A DNA stretch of 64,000 nucleotides, from assembly GCA_022729705.1 (NCBI GenBank), contig DZAX01000007.1, forward strand, positions 24,409-88,408, given 5' to 3'. The notes under the pieces were generated by a model. That model was given only the letters and a program-made list of their open reading frames with translations, did no database searches and was not told the DNA's origin. A program made the position numbers and the translations under genes. The DNA is from Helicobacter cetorum (GTDB lineage Bacteria; Campylobacterota; Campylobacteria; Campylobacterales; UBA6016). Positions 25,901 to 34,812 of the stretch are shown one piece after another; within the stretch, counting starts at the first letter, position 1, and each line of letters starts with the position of its first letter.

Positions 25901-26706
25901 GCACAAGCTCTAGAAACTACCACGATAGAGGGAGCAAAAGTGCTCGTAGCCGGCAAAAGCCCAAGTTTTGACTCAAAAAACCATAATAACTTAGAAAAAC
26001 GCGTAAGCTGCTTATAAATCTGATAGCCGATTCCGCTCTCTCTATCTTTAAAACACCATGACAACATCCCAAAATTAGAAGAACAGAGATAGCCGCCCCA
26101 AACAATCTCTAAGCCCGCTTTTTTGTGCGCCTCCATCAAATCGCGCAAATCGTACATTACATGCGCATCGTAAACATCCTTGTTCCATTTTCGCATCAAA
26201 AACCCATAAATCGTTTTTTTATTATTTGGAATAAGAGTAAAAATGACGCCTTCCGGCTTTGCGAAAACGCCTATGGCTCTTAAAATATTCGGTAAATCGT
26301 GAAAATGCTCCACCACCCCATGGCTCATTACAAAATCGAATCGCGTCAACATACTTTCAGGCGGAGTAAACATATCGGCGCACACTACATCAACATCGAC
26401 GCCGGCGCTTTTTGCTTTATTTGACAATCTATCGCATGCCGTCTCTACATAGTCAAGACCAAAACAAGAGGTTGGAGTTAGCTTTTTGCAAACTTCTATC
26501 AGCGCGTCTGAATCGCCGGCTCCAACCTCCAAAACGCTTCCGCCGCCAAAATACTCTTTTATCTTTTCAAACACAAGTTTATACGGCATATTTCTAAAAT
26601 CATTATAATTGATAGGGATATGCAAAACCTCTCCTCTAGCCGAGTAATACCCCTCCCAATCCTCCGGCGTAGAGGCTCTTTCATCCAAGATTTTATTTTG
26701 CTCCAT
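25897..26706 (-). CDS. SAM-dependent methyltransferase (class I)
   Basis: Rossmann-fold methyltransferase: motif I VLEVGAGDSDALIEV, then CFGLDYVE and MSHGVVEHFHD. 269 aa, cytoplasmic. Placed in the polysaccharide operon between the flippase and glycosyltransferases, it most likely methylates a sugar or lipid-linked intermediate (inference). It overlaps the flippase gene by 14 bp. Confidence 0.85.
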   Translation of the reverse strand: MEQNKILDERASTPEDWEGYYSARGEVLHIPINYNDFRNMPYKLVFEKIKEYFGGGSVLEVGAGDSDALIEVCKKLTPTSCFGLDYVETACDRLSNKAKSAGVDVDVVCADMFTPPESMLTRFDFVMSHGVVEHFHDLPNILRAIGVFAKPEGVIFTLIPNNKKTIYGFLMRKWNKDVYDAHVMYDLRDLMEAHKKAGLEIVWGGYLCSSNFGMLSWCFKDRESGIGYQIYKQLTRFSKLLWFFESKLGLLPATSTFAPSIVVVSRACA

Positions 26707-27940
26707 CGGTTCCCTTAAATTTTTTTATTTTCCACAAAAGCCCGCTAAACACCGCGACTTCTATCAACACATACAAAAAAGCCGCTCCGTGGCTTTTGGC
26801 AAAAAATACCGCAAAAATAGAGACAAACAGGGCGCCTACGGAGATAGTCAAAAAAAACATCTTCATCTTAGAAGCCAAATCTCTAATCACAATATAGCCG
26901 CTATACATCAACGTATTTATCGCCACAAATACAGGTCCCGCCGCCATAATCATAAGTAGCGCAGCAGACTCCTCAAAGCCGCTTCCAAGCGCCAACGAGA
27001 CTATAGTGTCCGCAAACACAAACACGCCTAAAGCAAGAGAACCCATAACCAAAAGAGTAATTATAACGGCTCTTTTTATGAAAATATCAGCGTATTTTAC
27101 GCTGTTTTTTGTGAGTTCTGCGATTTTTGGAAAAATAGCAGAGGATACAGGGGCAAACAGCCCCGATAAAGCCAAGACAATTTTTTGCGCTCCGACAAAA
27201 ACAGCGATTTCGCTTTTGGTTGCTAAGATTGTAAGCATAAAAGCTGGGAGGTTATTGTAAAAGGCGACAGCTATATTTGCTGTAAATAGATGCCACGCTC
27301 CGTTTATGGCTTGCCTTAGCTCGTCTATGCGTGGGGCGTTAAGCGAGAGGGAGAATTTTTTGTACACATAATGGTTTGCGATAAGTGAAAAAAAAGTCCA
27401 TGAGAGGGCGGATGCAAAAGAGACAAACACAATATCATCCGCTGATTTTACAAAATAGATAGTAAGAAGTGCGCCAAAAATCTGGGCTGAGAGGCTAAAC
27501 ACAAGAAGCGGTAAAACCCTCTGGACGCCTTGAAAAAGCCAGGTCGGCATAAGAGCTTGCGAAAGTATAGAGAGCCACATAAAAGCGTAAAGCCAAAAAG
27601 GAGCAGAAAACACAAACGAAAAACCTATCATAATAAATAAAGAAGCGAAACCAATAGCCCCTTTAATCACAAAGACAATCATCCACAGCTTTGAGAGTGC
27701 CGCGCTGTCGTTTTTGAGCATAGCACACTCTTTTGTAGCCCAGAGATAAAAACCAAAATCTATCAAAATCTGAATATAAGCGCCAAGAACCCAAAGCGTA
27801 GCAAGGGAGCCAAATCCGTCAACTCCAAGCGTCCTTGAGAGGTACGGCAATAGTAAAAAAGGGACTACATAGCTAAAAAGTTGCAAAAAAAGCAAAATAG
27901 AGGCGTTTTGAAACAATGCGGAGCTTTTGAGGTTTTTCAT
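26693..27940 (-). CDS. Polysaccharide flippase (Wzx/MATE-like)
   Basis: 415 aa with about twelve hydrophobic helices, N-terminal SYVVPFLLLPYLSRTLGVDGFGSLA typical of O-antigen flippases (quoted family hallmark: LPYLSRTLG). Translocates lipid-linked repeat units across the inner membrane. First gene of the minus-strand cluster. A second flippase of similar type (413 aa, LPYLVITLGVEKFG) starts at 28658 on the opposite strand, so two export routes adjoin. Confidence 0.9.
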   Translation of the reverse strand: MKNLKSSALFQNASILLFLQLFSYVVPFLLLPYLSRTLGVDGFGSLATLWVLGAYIQILIDFGFYLWATKECAMLKNDSAALSKLWMIVFVIKGAIGFASLFIMIGFSFVFSAPFWLYAFMWLSILSQALMPTWLFQGVQRVLPLLVFSLSAQIFGALLTIYFVKSADDIVFVSFASALSWTFFSLIANHYVYKKFSLSLNAPRIDELRQAINGAWHLFTANIAVAFYNNLPAFMLTILATKSEIAVFVGAQKIVLALSGLFAPVSSAIFPKIAELTKNSVKYADIFIKRAVIITLLVMGSLALGVFVFADTIVSLALGSGFEESAALLMIMAAGPVFVAINTLMYSGYIVIRDLASKMKMFFLTISVGALFVSIFAVFFAKSHGAAFLYVLIEVAVFSGLLWKIKKFKGTDGAK

Positions 27941-27954
27941 TCTTTATAAAGAAA

Positions 27955-28203
27955 CTATTTTTTGCAAGGTTTTACTTCCAACTCTTTTGACAACGCCTCT
28001 ATAGTTTGAACGCCAAATCCGTTTACCTCTTTTAACTCAGCCACACTCTCAAAACACTTTTTCTTTCTATATTCGATTATAGAGTCCGCTTTTTTTGAGC
28101 CTATTTTTTTTATCGTCATCAACTCCTCTTTTGAGGCACTGTTTATATCTACGCTCGCGAAAGATGATACGACAAAAAACGATAAAAACAGTGTCTTTTT
28201 CAT
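27955..28203 (-). CDS. ComEA-like helix-hairpin-helix protein (exported)
   Basis: 82 aa: a signal peptide (MKKTLFLSFFVVSSFASV) followed by a tandem HhH domain, DINSASKEELMTIKKIGSKKADSIIEYR, given here as DINSASKEEL and IGSKKADSIIEYR. This is the single-domain ComEA type that binds DNA in the periplasm during natural transformation. It stands 14 bp upstream of the flippase gene on the same strand, with no other competence gene nearby, as is common in Campylobacterota. Confidence 0.88.
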   Translation of the reverse strand: MKKTLFLSFFVVSSFASVDINSASKEELMTIKKIGSKKADSIIEYRKKKCFESVAELKEVNGFGVQTIEALSKELEVKPCKK

Positions 28204-28265
28204 ACTATGGCACCTTTTTTTTGAAGTTTAAATATTCTTTGATTTTACAACCTAAGTGTTTAGTC

Positions 28266-28402
28266 CCCTCAACTTATGGTAAGGGTTATCTTTAAAAAGC
28301 TCAGGATTTGAGTCAAACTTTCTAGGTAATGTATCATAGGGACTTTTAAACTTCAAAGCTTTCAATTTCTTTTGGTGATTGTAATAAAGCAAGTAGCTCA
28401 TC
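28266..28402 (-). pseudogene. IS481-like transposase C-terminal remnant (second copy)
   Basis: 137 bp identical to 541-677. On the minus strand it encodes YYNHQKKLKALKFKSPYDTL and PELFKDNPYHKL, the end of an IS481-type integrase core; the remaining transposase is missing. An inverted copy of the putative terminal repeat lies 18 bp further at 28420-28465. 28204-28657 has no intact gene: it holds this remnant, the terminal repeat, about 90 bp of AT-rich sequence and repeat A4. Confidence 0.65.
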
Positions 28403-28419
28403 AAGTGTTTTTTAGCAAA

Positions 28420-28465
28420 TAGCTCTTTGAAGCGCTCATTTCATAGAGAGTTTTGCAAGAAGTCT
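28420..28465 (-). repeat. Putative IS terminal repeat (copy 2)
   Basis: Minus strand begins GACTTCTTGCAAAACTCTCT and matches 734-779 with one change. Together with the transposase remnant it marks an internally deleted insertion sequence. Confidence 0.5.
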
Positions 28466-28560
28466 AGCATATCAGCTTTTGCGGTAACGCTTGCTATAAT
28501 AACGGTATTAATAACCAAAAAAGGCGACTCATTGGATGATAACTAATTTTACGCACACAC

Positions 28561-28655
28561 TCCCCCGCATTCATGCGGGAAACTTTAGGGGGTTGCAAGG
28601 GACATTTATGTCCCTGCCGTTAATATGGGCTTCGCCCATATTAACGTATAACATA
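28561..28655 (+). repeat. Family A structured repeat, copy A4 (leader of a flippase gene)
   Basis: Hairpin 1 CCCGCATTCATGCGGG, box AACTTTAGGGGG, hairpin 2 GGGACATTTATGTCCC, hairpin 3 TTAATATGGG/CCCATATTAA with a CTTCG loop, then ATAACAT. It ends 3 bp before the ATG at 28658, so the ribosome binding site would lie inside or beside the element. Confidence 0.75.
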
Positions 28656-28657
28656 AA

Positions 28658-29899
28658 ATGATTAAAAGCATAAGAACGCAAAAAAAACTGCTCTCAAATA
28701 TACTCTCTCTAATGGTCTTGCAGGGCGCAAACTATATTTTGCCGCTTATCACGCTACCTTATCTTGTCATAACTCTTGGCGTGGAAAAATTCGGTATTTT
28801 GGCGTTTGCCCAAGCTATAATCACATACCTAAACACCCTTGTGGATTACGGCTTTAATCTCTCAGCCACTAGAGCCATCGCGACCAACTCGCAAGACTCC
28901 AAAAACGTCTCTTCGGTGTTTATATCCGTCATACTCATCAAGATATTTTTACTGTGTGTTTCGTTTGTGATTTTGTCTGTTTTGATAAGCTCTTTTGATC
29001 GCATCGGCTCGGAGGCTATCGTGTACTATATGGCGTTTGGCGCACTTATTGGAAATCTGCTTTTTCCGGTTTGGTATTTTCAGGGAACTGAGGATATGAA
29101 GTATATTACTTATATCAATATCCTCTCAAAGCTTCTTTTTACCGTCGCAATTTTTGTTTTTGTGCATGAGCGGGCTGATTATGCCATGGTGCCTATGCTA
29201 AACTCGCTAGGTCTTATTATCGGCGGTGCTATTGCGCTTTTTATTGCGATTAGAAGGATAGAGTTTCATATTCCGACGTTTGAGTATGTCAAATCAATTT
29301 TTAAAGAGAGCACGTCGCTTTTTGTCTCCAACGCCTCTATCTCGCTGTTTACCGCTAGTAATACGCTGATTTTGGGGCTTTTTGCGAGTAACGCCGTTGT
29401 TGGTATATACGCTGCGATAGAAAGGTTGATGACAGCCATAAAATACTTTTACGCTCCATTGTATCAAGGTCTTTTTCCTTGGCTTGCCAAAAAAGATAGG
29501 GTTTCTATAGTTGGATTTGTATCTAGGTTTTTCCCGTATATCGGAGTGTTTGGTCTCTTGGTTACTATCCTAATAGCCGCTTTTGCACATCCTATTTTGA
29601 CGCTAATTTACCAAAACAAAACCATTGGCGACCACTATGAGGTTCTTCAAATATTTTCTCTCGTATCGGTTTTTAATGCAACAAGTATGCTTTTTAATTA
29701 TCTATTTTTGAATGTTATGAGAGAGTATAAGGAGCGAATGAGAATACTGCTTATTACGGGGTTTTTTAATGTGATTAGTGGGACGATATTAGCTTACAGT
29801 TTTGGGCTAATCGGCGTCGTCTGCTCAGTTACCGCCACGGAAGCCTTGCTTCTTGTGCTTAGTTATTTAAAATTTAAATCCATAAAAAGGAGCTTGTGA
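28658..29899 (+). CDS. Polysaccharide flippase (Wzx-like)
   Basis: 413 aa, about twelve membrane helices; the N-terminal ANYILPLITLPYLVITLG and the WYFQGTEDMKYIT loop are typical of O-antigen flippases. First gene of a plus-strand cluster (flippase, GT, polymerase, GT). No Shine-Dalgarno sequence is visible between repeat A4 and the ATG, so translation may depend on the repeat or on a start a few codons inside. Confidence 0.9.
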   Translation: MIKSIRTQKKLLSNILSLMVLQGANYILPLITLPYLVITLGVEKFGILAFAQAIITYLNTLVDYGFNLSATRAIATNSQDSKNVSSVFISVILIKIFLLCVSFVILSVLISSFDRIGSEAIVYYMAFGALIGNLLFPVWYFQGTEDMKYITYINILSKLLFTVAIFVFVHERADYAMVPMLNSLGLIIGGAIALFIAIRRIEFHIPTFEYVKSIFKESTSLFVSNASISLFTASNTLILGLFASNAVVGIYAAIERLMTAIKYFYAPLYQGLFPWLAKKDRVSIVGFVSRFFPYIGVFGLLVTILIAAFAHPILTLIYQNKTIGDHYEVLQIFSLVSVFNATSMLFNYLFLNVMREYKERMRILLITGFFNVISGTILAYSFGLIGVVCSVTATEALLLVLSYLKFKSIKRSL

Positions 29900-30070
29900 T
29901 AAAAAAATCTTAAAATCGGTGCTGTTTTATATCACTTTGTATAAAATTTTGAAGATAAGATATGCCGCTGTGGCGACTATGATGACGATTATTCTCAGAA
30001 GATACGGTATGTATACATGCGAAAACCACCACAAACACACTCTAGCAAAATGCGGCAAAATTTATTAGAA
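29899..30070 (+). other. Gap with a possible decayed short reading frame
   Basis: After the flippase stop, a frame from about 29934 reads LYKILKIRYAAVATMM and on to a stop at 30065 without a start codon, preceded in another frame by KIGAVLYHFV. This looks like a frameshifted remnant of a short gene, but I cannot assign a family. Confidence 0.25.
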
Positions 30071-30082
30071 AAAGAGGGAAAA

Positions 30083-30943
30083 ATGCAGACGCTAATATGT
30101 CTTAACACTTGCAAAAGAGCAATCGCCGTCAAGGCTATCATCTGGAGTTATGTGGAGTTTGTAAAGTCCAGAGACGATTTTTTTCTAGTTGTCGGGCTTG
30201 ACGGGGACGATAAAGATACTATTAGTTATTGCAAAGAGTTTGGCATTCCTCTTGTGTATTCTGATGAAAACGAGGGTGTTGGATTGTCAAAAAACAGAGT
30301 ACTATCTACTTTTGGCGATTTTGACTACTACTTTTTTATTGAAGACGACGTTGAGCTTTTAAATCCAAAAGTGTTTGATGCGCATATCGAAGTTTCCAAA
30401 AAATCCGGCATACACCACTTCTCTTCATTTGAGAGAAAACGGATAATAGACGAAGTCGCTAGGACGGAGGTTGGGGGCTATACGATTATCCACAGCATGT
30501 TTGGCGGTGCGCCGTTTAACTTTTTTACCAAAGAGGGGCTAAAGAGTGTGGGCGGCTGGCACGATATGTTTGCGACGTATAAGCGTTTTGGGCATACGGA
30601 GCACACTTATAGATTTGTAAACGCTGGGTTGTCAAAATATCCGTTTAGCGTGATTGACGAGCTTATCGAGGGGTATCTTGGCTGGAATGACCCTATAAGC
30701 GTCACAAAAATCAAAGTTCAAACGACGGTAAATAGGGTGTTTCAAGGGGAGAGCGACTTGATGGATGAGAAGCTTTCTTATTATCCGGTAAAAACTTTAT
30801 CACCGTTTCATCTGACAAAAAATCTGGATAAGTCGGGGTTTAAAAAAGATAGTTTTGCATTTATCCATAGATGGAGATTTAAGCTTCAAATGTGTGGCTT
30901 AAACACTCTTAGACAACTAAAAAGGGCGATTGTTGCCCGCTAA
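30083..30943 (+). CDS. Glycosyltransferase family 2-like protein
   Basis: GT-A fold: GLDGDDKDTISYC in the nucleotide-binding half and the DXD-like FIEDDVELL after GVGLSKNRVLS. 286 aa from the ATG at 30083 (AGAGGGAAAA upstream); the frame is open to 30017 but those residues look unlike the family. It has VGGWHDMF, an acceptor-side element seen in related GT2 proteins. In the plus-strand cluster between a flippase and a polymerase. Confidence 0.8.
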   Translation: MQTLICLNTCKRAIAVKAIIWSYVEFVKSRDDFFLVVGLDGDDKDTISYCKEFGIPLVYSDENEGVGLSKNRVLSTFGDFDYYFFIEDDVELLNPKVFDAHIEVSKKSGIHHFSSFERKRIIDEVARTEVGGYTIIHSMFGGAPFNFFTKEGLKSVGGWHDMFATYKRFGHTEHTYRFVNAGLSKYPFSVIDELIEGYLGWNDPISVTKIKVQTTVNRVFQGESDLMDEKLSYYPVKTLSPFHLTKNLDKSGFKKDSFAFIHRWRFKLQMCGLNTLRQLKRAIVAR

Positions 30944-32099
30944 ATGGACGGTCTTTTTGTTGGCGTTAGCTGTTTTAACGCCAATGTATGGGAGTCTATT
31001 TGGACATTTCCATGCAAACGTTGCGCTATATGGCGTGTACTTTTCCGGTCTTACCTTTTTTCTATTTGCCAACTTCAAGCAGATGCTTTTTAGCAAACTA
31101 GACGCACTTGTGCTACTTTTTAACCTTTTTTTTATCGCCTCGCTTGCATACACCGTTAACCAAGATTTTAAAACGGAGATGATACTATTTGCGATACTCC
31201 CGCTCTTTTATTTCAATGGTAAACTGCTTATTTATACAAACTCGCACACGCTTTTTTTTAGATTTATTGTGTTAATTATTTTTGCCGTAAACGTATATGT
31301 GTTTTTAAAATTAAGCGAAAACGGCTTTAAATATCACACATACTATCGCTATTCAAGTTCTTGGCTGCTTCTTGATTATTTGACGTTGGCACTCTTTGAT
31401 TTGCTTGCGGCTATCATACTTTATGCGACCAATGTTATAGCAAACAAATATATTAAAAGCGGAATAATATTGCTTTTTTTGTTTATGATACTAATATCCG
31501 GCGCTCGTTATTCGATTCTTTTTTTGGGTCTATCTCTATTTATCTTTTTTATGTTGCTTCCCGCCGCCAAAAAGCTCTCATCGGTTGTGGTTGGCGGCTC
31601 TGCGATAACTCTGATTTTGCTTGGAAGCTCAAAAATACAAGATTTGTTTGCCTATACTATCTTTCGTATGAGCAACATCTCAAGTGGGCATGACGCTTCG
31701 CTGGACGGGCGTGAAAACGTGCTAAATCTATCCTTGGCACTTATAGACAAAAATCCAATCTTTGGATATGGTCTCAATAGCTCAGAGGCGCTTTTGTATC
31801 CGATACCTTTTCCGCACAATATGCTAATAGAGGCGTTTTTGGAGACGGGACTTTTGAATACTGTGATATTAGCCACGATTGTCGGCTCTGTGCTTATCAT
31901 GGGGTTAAGGCTCTTTTGGCGAAACAAAAACTACTTTAGCGGGATTTTTATTATCGACCTCTATCTTATTATGTCGCATCTAAAGTCGTTTTCGATTGCC
32001 GAGGGGAAGATGCTGTTTTTCTTTTTTGGTATCACAATGGGTTTTTATAGCGTCTATTTTAAAAAACTTCACTATCAAGGCGAGGAGCCTCAAAAATGA
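30930..32099 (+). CDS. O-antigen polymerase/ligase-like membrane protein (Wzy/WaaL family)
   Basis: 389 aa with about ten to eleven hydrophobic helices and a large loop before PIFGYGLNSSEALLYPIPFPHNMLIEAFLETG; the GYG...PHN..LE pattern is typical of the Wzy_C/O-antigen ligase superfamily. It starts at TTG (30930) within the last codons of the GT2 gene, after AAAGGG. Whether it polymerises repeat units or ligates glycans to lipid A cannot be decided. It overlaps the next GT by 4 bp. Confidence 0.8.
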   Translation: MLPAKWTVFLLALAVLTPMYGSLFGHFHANVALYGVYFSGLTFFLFANFKQMLFSKLDALVLLFNLFFIASLAYTVNQDFKTEMILFAILPLFYFNGKLLIYTNSHTLFFRFIVLIIFAVNVYVFLKLSENGFKYHTYYRYSSSWLLLDYLTLALFDLLAAIILYATNVIANKYIKSGIILLFLFMILISGARYSILFLGLSLFIFFMLLPAAKKLSSVVVGGSAITLILLGSSKIQDLFAYTIFRMSNISSGHDASLDGRENVLNLSLALIDKNPIFGYGLNSSEALLYPIPFPHNMLIEAFLETGLLNTVILATIVGSVLIMGLRLFWRNKNYFSGIFIIDLYLIMSHLKSFSIAEGKMLFFFFGITMGFYSVYFKKLHYQGEEPQK

Positions 32100-32917
32100 A
32101 ACTTACAATCCTAGTCGCCACGATGAACGAAAACTTAGCCTCTTTAAAAGAGAAGCTTTTGAGGCTTCCTGCACATATTGACGTTGTGATTTGCCATCAG
32201 ATAACAAAAGAGCAAGACGACTTTGAGGGTGCTAAAAACGAAATTGAGGCGATACGAGAGAATATAAAAGTGGTTCAAAAGCGTGAAAGAGGATTGTCAA
32301 AAAGCAGAAACGTCGCGCTATCTGCGGTAAAAAGCGGAGTATGTCTTATCACGGACGATGATGTGGAGTTTGACGAACATCTTTATGAGCAGATAAAAGA
32401 AGCATACGAGGCGTATCCCGATGCGGACGTAATCACGTTTCAAGCAAAAACGCCGGAGGGGGAGTTTTTCAAGCCGTACAAAAACGAATCGTTTGTTCAT
32501 GCGATGAAGAGCGCCGCTAAAGTCTCGTCGATTGAGATTAGCTTTAAGGCGGAGTCTATCGGCAAAAGCGGTGTTTTTTTTGATGAGAGATTTGGGCTTG
32601 GCTCTTTGTATGCGACAGGGGAGGAGTATATATTTTTGGCTGATGCACTTAAAAAAGGGCTTACCCTGCGCTACTACCCAAAAACTATAGCACTCCACCC
32701 AAAAGAGAGTTCAGGCTCTGTGTTTGATGAAAAAATGTTTATAGCCAAAGGCGCGATGTTTGCCAGAGTTTTTGGCGCAAAATCTTACGCGGTCTCTTTG
32801 CTATTTGCGCTAAAAAAATATCCCAAATACAAACATAATCTAGGTTTGATAAGCGCATTTTTGCGTATGAGAGAGGGCGTGATGGCAATTATGGTTAGCG
32901 CCAAAAGCCGCTCTTAA
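32096..32917 (+). CDS. Glycosyltransferase family 2
   Basis: GT-A fold with VVQKRERGLSKSRNVALSA and the divalent-metal motif ITDDDVEFDEH; HP at ALHPKESSG and FGLGSLYATGEEYIFLAD on the acceptor side. 273 aa. It overlaps the polymerase gene as ATGA. Its SKSRN and TDDD pattern resembles the 30083 gene product, suggesting related enzymes in one pathway. Confidence 0.85.
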   Translation: MKLTILVATMNENLASLKEKLLRLPAHIDVVICHQITKEQDDFEGAKNEIEAIRENIKVVQKRERGLSKSRNVALSAVKSGVCLITDDDVEFDEHLYEQIKEAYEAYPDADVITFQAKTPEGEFFKPYKNESFVHAMKSAAKVSSIEISFKAESIGKSGVFFDERFGLGSLYATGEEYIFLADALKKGLTLRYYPKTIALHPKESSGSVFDEKMFIAKGAMFARVFGAKSYAVSLLFALKKYPKYKHNLGLISAFLRMREGVMAIMVSAKSRS

Positions 32918-32933
32918 TATCGCCGTTAGAGAG

Positions 32934-32946
32934 TTTAGTTTATAAT
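32934..32946 (+). promoter_or_regulatory. Likely -10 region of the lptM-nadB operon
   Basis: TATAAT at 32941-32946 after an AT-rich GTTTAGTT stretch, 54 bp before the ATG of the lipoprotein gene and 24 bp after the preceding stop. Confidence 0.45.
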
Positions 32947-33000
32947 CCTTCTCTTTTTTATTTTACAAAAATATACCTTCTTATTTGAGGCAAACGATAT

Positions 33001-33156
33001 ATGTTTAAAAAGTTTAGCTCCGTGTTTTATGTTGCTATTGTAGCTGCGCTGTTTTTGGCGGGATGCGGCTACAAAGGCGCCCCGGTCTACAAAGAAAATA
33101 ACAAAACGATAGACTACAACGTAACCCAAAGCTCTGATAGTTCGAGCCGGATGTGA
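33001..33156 (+). CDS. lptM: LptM-like small lipoprotein (51 aa)
   Basis: Signal peptide with lipobox LAGC, then GYKGAPVYKE, matching the CGxKGPLY start of LptM (YifL), the small lipoprotein that helps mature the LptD-LptE LPS translocon. The mature part is only about 30 residues and ends in a Ser-rich tail. Too short for many gene callers, but it has a promoter upstream and its stop overlaps the nadB GTG as GTGA, so the two are co-translated. LPS-related function is inferred from the N-terminal motif alone. Confidence 0.75.
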   Translation: MFKKFSSVFYVAIVAALFLAGCGYKGAPVYKENNKTIDYNVTQSSDSSSRM

Positions 33157-34592
33157 TTGACGTTCTTATTATTGGAGCCGGCGTAGCCGGACTCTATACG
33201 GCTATTAATCTTCCAAAAAACCTAAAAGTTTTAGTTTTGTCAAAAAGCGAACCATCCGCCTCAAACACCTACTTAGCGCAAGGCGGCGTGGCTGTCAGTA
33301 AAAGCGAGACGGACGTCGCTTTGCATATAGAAGACACAATAAAAGCCGGCGCCGGACTTTGCGACAAAGAAGCGGTAGAAATCTTATGCAAAAACAGCAT
33401 GAAAGAGATTAAAAACCTGATAAATATGGGTATGCGCTTTGACGAAAACGACAGAGGCGAACTGATGCTTACAAAAGAGGCGGCGCACTCCACTCCTAGG
33501 ATACTGCACGCCGATGGGGACGCTACAGGCAGGGCTTTGTCTGAATTTTTGTATGAAAAATCTCCTTGTGAGATAAGAGACCATACCGTGGTTGTGGATT
33601 TGCTTATTGATGAGGGCGTATGCTATGGTGTGACCGTGCTTACAAAAGATGAAAAATTAGAAAATATCTACGCAAAAAAGGTGATTATAGCAAGCGGCGG
33701 AGTCGGCTCCTTGTACAAATACAGCACAAACGACACCTCAATATCAGCAGACCTACACGGCGTAATAGTCGAAAAAGGCGGAGTTTTGCAAGATATGGAG
33801 ATGATGCAGTTTCACCCTACCGTCTACCACGACCCGCGTTATGCTAGAAAAGTGCTTTTGACCGAGGCGTTAAGAGGCGAGGGTGCGTATGTGGTGGATG
33901 ATGAGGGTAGGCGGTTTTTGTTTGATTATGACGAGAGGGGCGAGCTTGCTCCTAGGGACATACTATCAAGAGCGGTCGCTGACTATATAAAAAAAAGCTC
34001 CAAAAAAGCGTATCTCTCGTTTGATGTCTTCGATAAAGAGTTTTTTGTGCATAGATTTCCAAATATCTACTCAAACATGAAGAGCCTAGGTTTTGACCTA
34101 CCGCATGACAATGTGCCGATATATCCGGCTTTTCACTACTCTATCGGCGGCATCAAGTGCTCTCTTGACACAAGAGCTCATGGTATCGGTAATCTTTTTG
34201 TGGTAGGCGAAGCTGCGTCAAACAGAGTTCACGGCGCAAACCGACTAGCAAGCAACTCTTTATTAGAGGGGCTCGTATTTGGCAAAATAGCCGCCGAAAG
34301 AATAGCTTCCGAGAGTTTTGAAGACAAACAAAAAGAGTTTGAGCCGACAAAAGAGCTACTCTTTAAAAGCGGCGATACGCTCATTAAAGACGAAATAAGA
34401 GAGCTAATGTGGAATGATGCGTCTATCGCAAGAAACGTAAAAGACCTAACGACGGCCGATGAGCGACTAGAGGAGCTGATATTCTCAAAACCGGGTAGAA
34501 TGGCTAGACTGAGGCTAAAAGTAGCGCAAAATATTGCTAGGGCGGCACTAAGTAGAAAAGAGTCTATGGGAGCGCATTGTATAGGCTTTTAA
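33153..34592 (+). CDS. nadB: L-aspartate oxidase
   Basis: FAD enzyme making iminoaspartate for NAD synthesis. GAGVAGLYTA for FAD binding, SNTYLAQGGVAVS, MQFHPTVYH, RGEGAYVVDDEGRRF and SNRVHGANRLASNSLLEGLVFG are all conserved. 479 aa, somewhat shorter than E. coli (540 aa) at the C-terminal helical domain. The start is GTG at 33153. nadA/nadC are not nearby. Confidence 0.94.
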   Translation: MIDVLIIGAGVAGLYTAINLPKNLKVLVLSKSEPSASNTYLAQGGVAVSKSETDVALHIEDTIKAGAGLCDKEAVEILCKNSMKEIKNLINMGMRFDENDRGELMLTKEAAHSTPRILHADGDATGRALSEFLYEKSPCEIRDHTVVVDLLIDEGVCYGVTVLTKDEKLENIYAKKVIIASGGVGSLYKYSTNDTSISADLHGVIVEKGGVLQDMEMMQFHPTVYHDPRYARKVLLTEALRGEGAYVVDDEGRRFLFDYDERGELAPRDILSRAVADYIKKSSKKAYLSFDVFDKEFFVHRFPNIYSNMKSLGFDLPHDNVPIYPAFHYSIGGIKCSLDTRAHGIGNLFVVGEAASNRVHGANRLASNSLLEGLVFGKIAAERIASESFEDKQKEFEPTKELLFKSGDTLIKDEIRELMWNDASIARNVKDLTTADERLEELIFSKPGRMARLRLKVAQNIARAALSRKESMGAHCIGF

Positions 34593-34669
34593 AGCTGATA
34601 TTTTAAAAAGTTATTTGGAAATTTGGGGGCATTGGACTTCTTGCAAAACCCTCTATTATACCTGAAGAA

Positions 34670-34740
34670 TGGGGGGGGCTAAACGCCTAAGCAACTCTCC
34701 TTTGCAACCCCCCAAAAGTTACCCGCGCGCACGGGAGTGT
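34670..34740 (-). repeat. Family A structured repeat, copy A11 (degenerate)
   Basis: Minus strand: hairpin 1 CCCGTGCGCGCGGG, box TAACTTTTGGGGGG, a reduced hairpin 2, and a lost hairpin 3 followed by a run of eight C (eight G on the plus strand at 34671-34678). A piece of the IS terminal repeat (GACTTCTTGCAAAA) lies just before at 34634. Confidence 0.5.
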
Positions 34741-34812
34741 AAAATAAGCTATGACTTGCCCAAAAATTAGCTTTTTTTCGCTAACATTACGAAAAAACGG
34801 GGGTTAAACGAC

